A DNA stretch of 64,000 nucleotides from Litomosoides sigmodontis (taxonomy: Eukaryota; Nematoda; Chromadorea; Rhabditida; Onchocercidae). Where the stretch lies: the NCBI GenBank assembly GCA_963070105.1, contig OY718805.1:7598501-7662500 (forward strand), in the 5' to 3' direction. Below the pieces are notes generated by a model. It was not told the DNA's origin. It saw only the letters and a program-made list of their open reading frames with translations, and ran no database searches. The translations under genes and the position numbers were made by a program. Of the stretch, positions 52,297 through 64,000 are shown piece after piece; position 1 is the stretch's first letter, and the number at the start of each line of letters is the position of its first letter.

Positions 52297-53624
52297 CACG
52301 TGTTCGTCTTTATATTAATGTTATTCAGATGATACTGAAGTAGATCACCGTGAAACTGTTCTACAATGTACAAAGTGACTGTAAATGTAAGTAACGAAGT
52401 GAACAACGAGTAATAGAAGTATGGCAATAATTGTTGTAAGTGAGGCTTTGTTCGAAGAACACTGAAAGAGCAGGTAATAATTCAACTTGTCCCAAAATCC
52501 AATATAAATTTAAAAAATTTCGTTTAATTCATGTGTGATAAAGTGACTCATCCCTAATGTTTTCTAACAGTGATATAAATTCACATCTCAAACAGCCATA
52601 CATTCTACGTCTAACCTTTGGTTAGAATATTTGTGAAAACAAATATCGACTATAAGGAAGAACAAAAGACCAGAAGCAACCACCCCCTCCAACAATTTTT
52701 GTCATTCATTAAATTCAGCACCGTTTTATAATTCTAAAAACTCATCACATCCAATGAGGGTTTCAGAATGAAAGTATTGATAAGTGATTATTCATGAATG
52801 AATGATACCGTCTGGAATAGGTTAGTTGGGAAATAATTTGAGAGTGAATTGAAAAATCCATTGGGGAATCGATGCACAAATATATAAAAGTGAATTTATT
52901 GTCGTAACGATAACAAAACAACAAACCGACCGAAGAGGCGCAAATACTCATCACTTTAAACAACAGAGATAAAGTGAAAAAAAAAACAATTGGATTAAGT
53001 GAAATTGAATTAACTTGATTCGGCGAATTGTTAGAATTATTTTAGCGGCCCTAATTATACCCTATTGTCGCCTACTATTACAGCTGTATTTCACGCTTGT
53101 GTTTTTCATGATAATGCTTCTCATCACATCCTTTTTTACAAAAATCAAAAGAACAGGGAAAAGCATATGTACAGAAAATGACAGGATCATGAATGCAATG
53201 AATTAAATCGAATAACATATGATTCTAACTAACGACATAAGCATGCTGCAAATTATTAATTAGCTGATAACTGTTTGACTGTATGCACTGCAATTTTTGA
53301 AAATACAGAGTGCCTTTTTCTGAAGTTAGTTGGCAACAACTCATTTTTTTAATAAATTAAAATTTTAAAACTCTTTGGTTAGCGAAGATAAAGGAAACAG
53401 AATGAAACGCATTGGTAAGAATGGAAATCAAACAATTATAAAATTTTGTTAGTCAAACATAGAAAATAGTTCCTCAAAACACTACAGACATAGAAAGATA
53501 CGCACTAGATTTATACTGCATGGTTAAAGTTTTGTGAGCTCAGGCAGTTAAAATTATGCATAATTCTGATAAAAAAAAAACACACAACGCTCGCTACACG
53601 CCACATGCAACACAAACGAAAGGA
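52297..53624. other. Intergenic region between cnt-1 and the ELP5 gene
   Basis: About 1.3 kb between two minus-strand genes, probably the cnt-1 promoter plus the ELP5 3' UTR. AT-rich, without a supported reading frame, RNA gene or repeat. Confidence 0.4.
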
Positions 53625-55053
53625 TTAAATTTCAAGATCATCATCGGGATCGCTTTCATCGAAATCATCTGCTTCGTCTGGAGTGTAAATAATACGACCA
53701 CCAGCTCGAAACTTACGATCTTCCTTAACACGCAATCTTACCAATTCTGAAACATTAGCAAAGAAATATCTGGAAAATGAAAATCTTGGTATACGTTCAA
53801 TGACGCTAACACACCTCATAAAATGCGCAGCTAAAAAAGCTATCAGTAATTGTAAACGGGAAAGTGATAAGATTTTATACCTTCTTCCTTCTGAGCAGAT
53901 TCGTGAGGCAAAGATACGCGCTCTTTCGCTTCGCGCTCCGACTTTCTCAGATGAAGTCCAATATCGAAGGAGCACTCGGGCGTCGACAATTTACTACACC
54001 TTTCAGCAGATGTATTCCTATCTTGTGCTTTGTATTGTTTGAAAAAAGAACAGAATGAGTCATCGATGTTTATTGTCCCTACCTGCAAAAATGGCCGATT
54101 ACGGCTATAAATGATATATATTAGGCCATCAAATAATGAAGCAATTTAAAGACGCAGATTATTATTTCATGAAATGTGAGGAATACAAACTTCATTTGAG
54201 AACTTCACATCGGTCGTCATGAAGTTTCCTTTTGTTTTTCACACAAACGGAGATACGTGTACAACAGAAAAGCCTTTGCTAACACTAATCAGTCTACAGA
54301 AATCAAGAATACATTACTAAATTACAAATTAGGTAACACCTTTAAAGTTCTTTTCCCATCAGCCTTATATGAAACAGCTGTACAGAGGGGTATCATCATG
54401 TCTCTAGGTTCTAAAGAATACGTTACATGCGCAATGGAGCTCAATCTCTCCCAATTTTGAATAGAAATGCACTCATCATGCACTCGTGCAACCACGGTAG
54501 CGTATTCTGAAAGTTGCAAAATACTGCAAATAAACGTGAAAACAATCATTTCAAAAAATAATCATCATTCAGTTGTGTTACGATTCGCCAAGTTTTTAAT
54601 CAGTTTTGATTGTGAATTGAAAGAGAAATACCCCTGTAAGTGGGAGAAACACCAGTGGCACCCATAACTCAGATTTTGTCTCATCTTTACGATGAGAAAA
54701 ATCATGTACGTTTCAAACAGTAATAAAAAACTTACGCGAAATTTCCTTCAACAACACAATTACTCGATTGAAAGAACTGTCCAAGGAAATAATGTCAATC
54801 GAATCGAAGAATACTATTCCTCTTTCACAATTTTTTAACACATCAATAATTTTATGTAAAATATCTGCGAATAAATCGACTTCCTCCACTACTGTGCACT
54901 GCTGCATGAAATGGTAACGCTTTACCAACGTACGTTTACATGAAGTAAACAAATACACCAGTACTTGTCCTTTGTTTTGTTTGATGGCATCATGCATTAA
55001 ACTGGCCCACATTCTTTCTGCACTGCATCGCAAGCTATCTTTAAGTACCAGGA
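53625..55053 (-). CDS. Elongator complex protein 5 (ELP5), 5' exon not resolved
   Basis: ELP5 is one of three RecA-like subunits (ELP4/5/6) that bind tRNA and support Elongator in wobble-uridine modification. Exons read: 54736-55053, 54340-54506, 53881-54082, 53625-53746, about 270 aa. The diagnostic part is the C-terminus: FDIGLHLRKSEREAKERVSLP then RIIYTPDEADDFDESDPDDDLEI, collinear with the human ELP5 ending (FNLHLSKKEREARDSLILPF; YEPDAYDDLDQEDPDDDLDI). The N-terminal VLKDSLRCSAERMW also fits the LRDS..W..RS region. The first exon begins after AG at 55054 with one base of codon carried in, so a short initiator exon must lie upstream; I could not place it. The frame has no suitable in-frame ATG before residue 10. 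Confidence 0.85.
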
Positions 55054-56206
55054 CTTATATTCATGACTGCATGTATACCAAACAGTTCTCATTTTTAACT
55101 ATTATAATTTAATCAAGCATATTATTCCATTTTAATGCAAAAGTACTAATTTCATGATACCCCCTCACATTTTGACTTTTCAATTCCCGAAATATTATAT
55201 AATGAGTATCAAACTAAGCAACATATCAGTCCTGTCATGAAAACCGTCAGTGGAATATGCCTTGGTGGAGCATTTGTGTAAGTTAATTTCTAATTTACGA
55301 TAGTGAGATGAAAGATCATTTATAATAACACTTCAAAACGATAGCACTTAATTCTTGTTCAGTAGTGTTTATAAACCACCACAGATCAAATAATTCATGA
55401 ATACCTTATTACCTAGAAGTTCCACTTTTAACATTTTGTTCCGTCACTAGCAGTTACGCAACACTTCGAAAAATATTACCTTTTATTACTGCCAAACTTT
55501 TCCAACGTATATTATCCATTACACTTCGCAAAGAAATCAATAACCCAAAGCAGATACTTTCATTTTCGCTTTCAGCTTCAAACAACTGCCTTTACAGATG
55601 AAATCCCATCTTTGAAAAAAATTTGCAATTTTACTTTTGCTGTTAATATCGTCCGAAAACCCAATTATACAACGACGCAAACGAACACACATCCAGGTGC
55701 GTGATTCCTCAGCTTCTATATATATTTGTAGAAACAAAGACCTAAAATTTAAAGAAATTTTTCCCGAAGCAAATATGTCTGAGTGTTGTAATCACCAAAT
55801 ATTAGCATATTATATTCATAGGATATTTTATTACGATCAAATGAAATTCAACTACGTAAAGGAAAACAATATAAGCGAAAATGAACATGGAGTAAACAAA
55901 CATTGGAAATGAACGTTTAACAGCTTGCGTTTAGCCATAAAAAATATATTAACAACATGCAGTATAATTCAATGAGATCAAACCCATCAAACGAGTGCAT
56001 ACAACTCAGTAGGAACATCAAAATCACTTAAGCACCAGTAGACTTTGATGTTACTGAGGTGTGGTCACAACGAACACAAAATTTTCGGACCCTCTATTCT
56101 AGGCTACCACGGCTGTGCAAACATTTTGAAACTTCCTTTGCGGTGGTCCACAAATTAACTCACATCTTATGTGAAAAACATTCATATTCTAATAACTAAT
56201 ACAAAT
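55054..56206. other. Region between the Mi-2 and ELP5 genes
   Basis: About 1.15 kb, same-strand neighbours on both sides. It should hold the missing first exon and promoter of ELP5 and the 3' UTR of the Mi-2 gene. Plus-strand frames at 55637-55912 have no recognisable features. Nothing else seen. Confidence 0.4.

Positions 56207-64000
<7,794 letters not shown>

Overview
The window is AT-rich eukaryotic DNA. It has compact multi-exon genes, short introns and strong TTTTCAG-type 3' splice sites, several of them directly in front of a start codon as expected for spliced-leader trans-splicing. Proteins rebuilt by joining exons by eye match nematode/metazoan families (CELF/ETR-1, PRX-5, VHA-9, CLPP-1, copine-domain CPNA, CNT-1/ACAP, Mi-2). 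Gene style and base composition suggest a parasitic spirurid or filarial-type nematode; the species cannot be told from the sequence alone. No transposon, tRNA, rRNA or CRISPR was recognised.

Layout. (1) 1245-6244 (+): SLC7-type cationic amino acid transporter; its first intron holds about 800 bp of (ACTC)n. (2) 7709-13522 (-): CELF/ETR-1 RNA-binding protein, convergent with gene 1. (3) 18079-19365 (-): intronless 428-codon orphan ORF 118 bp behind the peroxisomal PTS1 receptor PEX5/PRX-5 (19484-23079, -). (4) 24052-24919 (+): V-ATPase subunit F. (5) 26086-27636 (+): mitochondrial ClpP. (6) 30993-35253 (-): TBC1D15/17-type Rab GAP. (7) 36601-38033 (+): RNF11-type RING protein, divergent from the Rab GAP. 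(8) 40270-45806 (+): membrane-anchored atypical copine. (9) 47126-52296 (-): BAR-PH-ArfGAP-ankyrin protein (ACAP/CNT-1). (10) 53625-about 55053 (-): Elongator subunit ELP5, 5' exon unresolved. (11) 56207-64000+ (-): Mi-2/CHD3-CHD4 remodeller, cut by the right edge before its second chromodomain is complete.

Most are conserved housekeeping genes: amino acid uptake, vacuolar acidification, peroxisomal import, mitochondrial proteolysis, Rab/Arf membrane traffic, tRNA modification and chromatin. They form no pathway cluster. For most genes I closed every exon phase, so predicted lengths are whole numbers of codons.

The unusual signals are mostly in gene structure. Three introns in different genes need a GC rather than GT donor to stay in frame. 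One intron has no AG acceptor. A tandem duplication copies an exon end of Mi-2 into the next intron, and another copies a 3' splice site in the transporter. The orphan ORF behind prx-5 is the best candidate for something undescribed. I found no convincing new multi-gene system.
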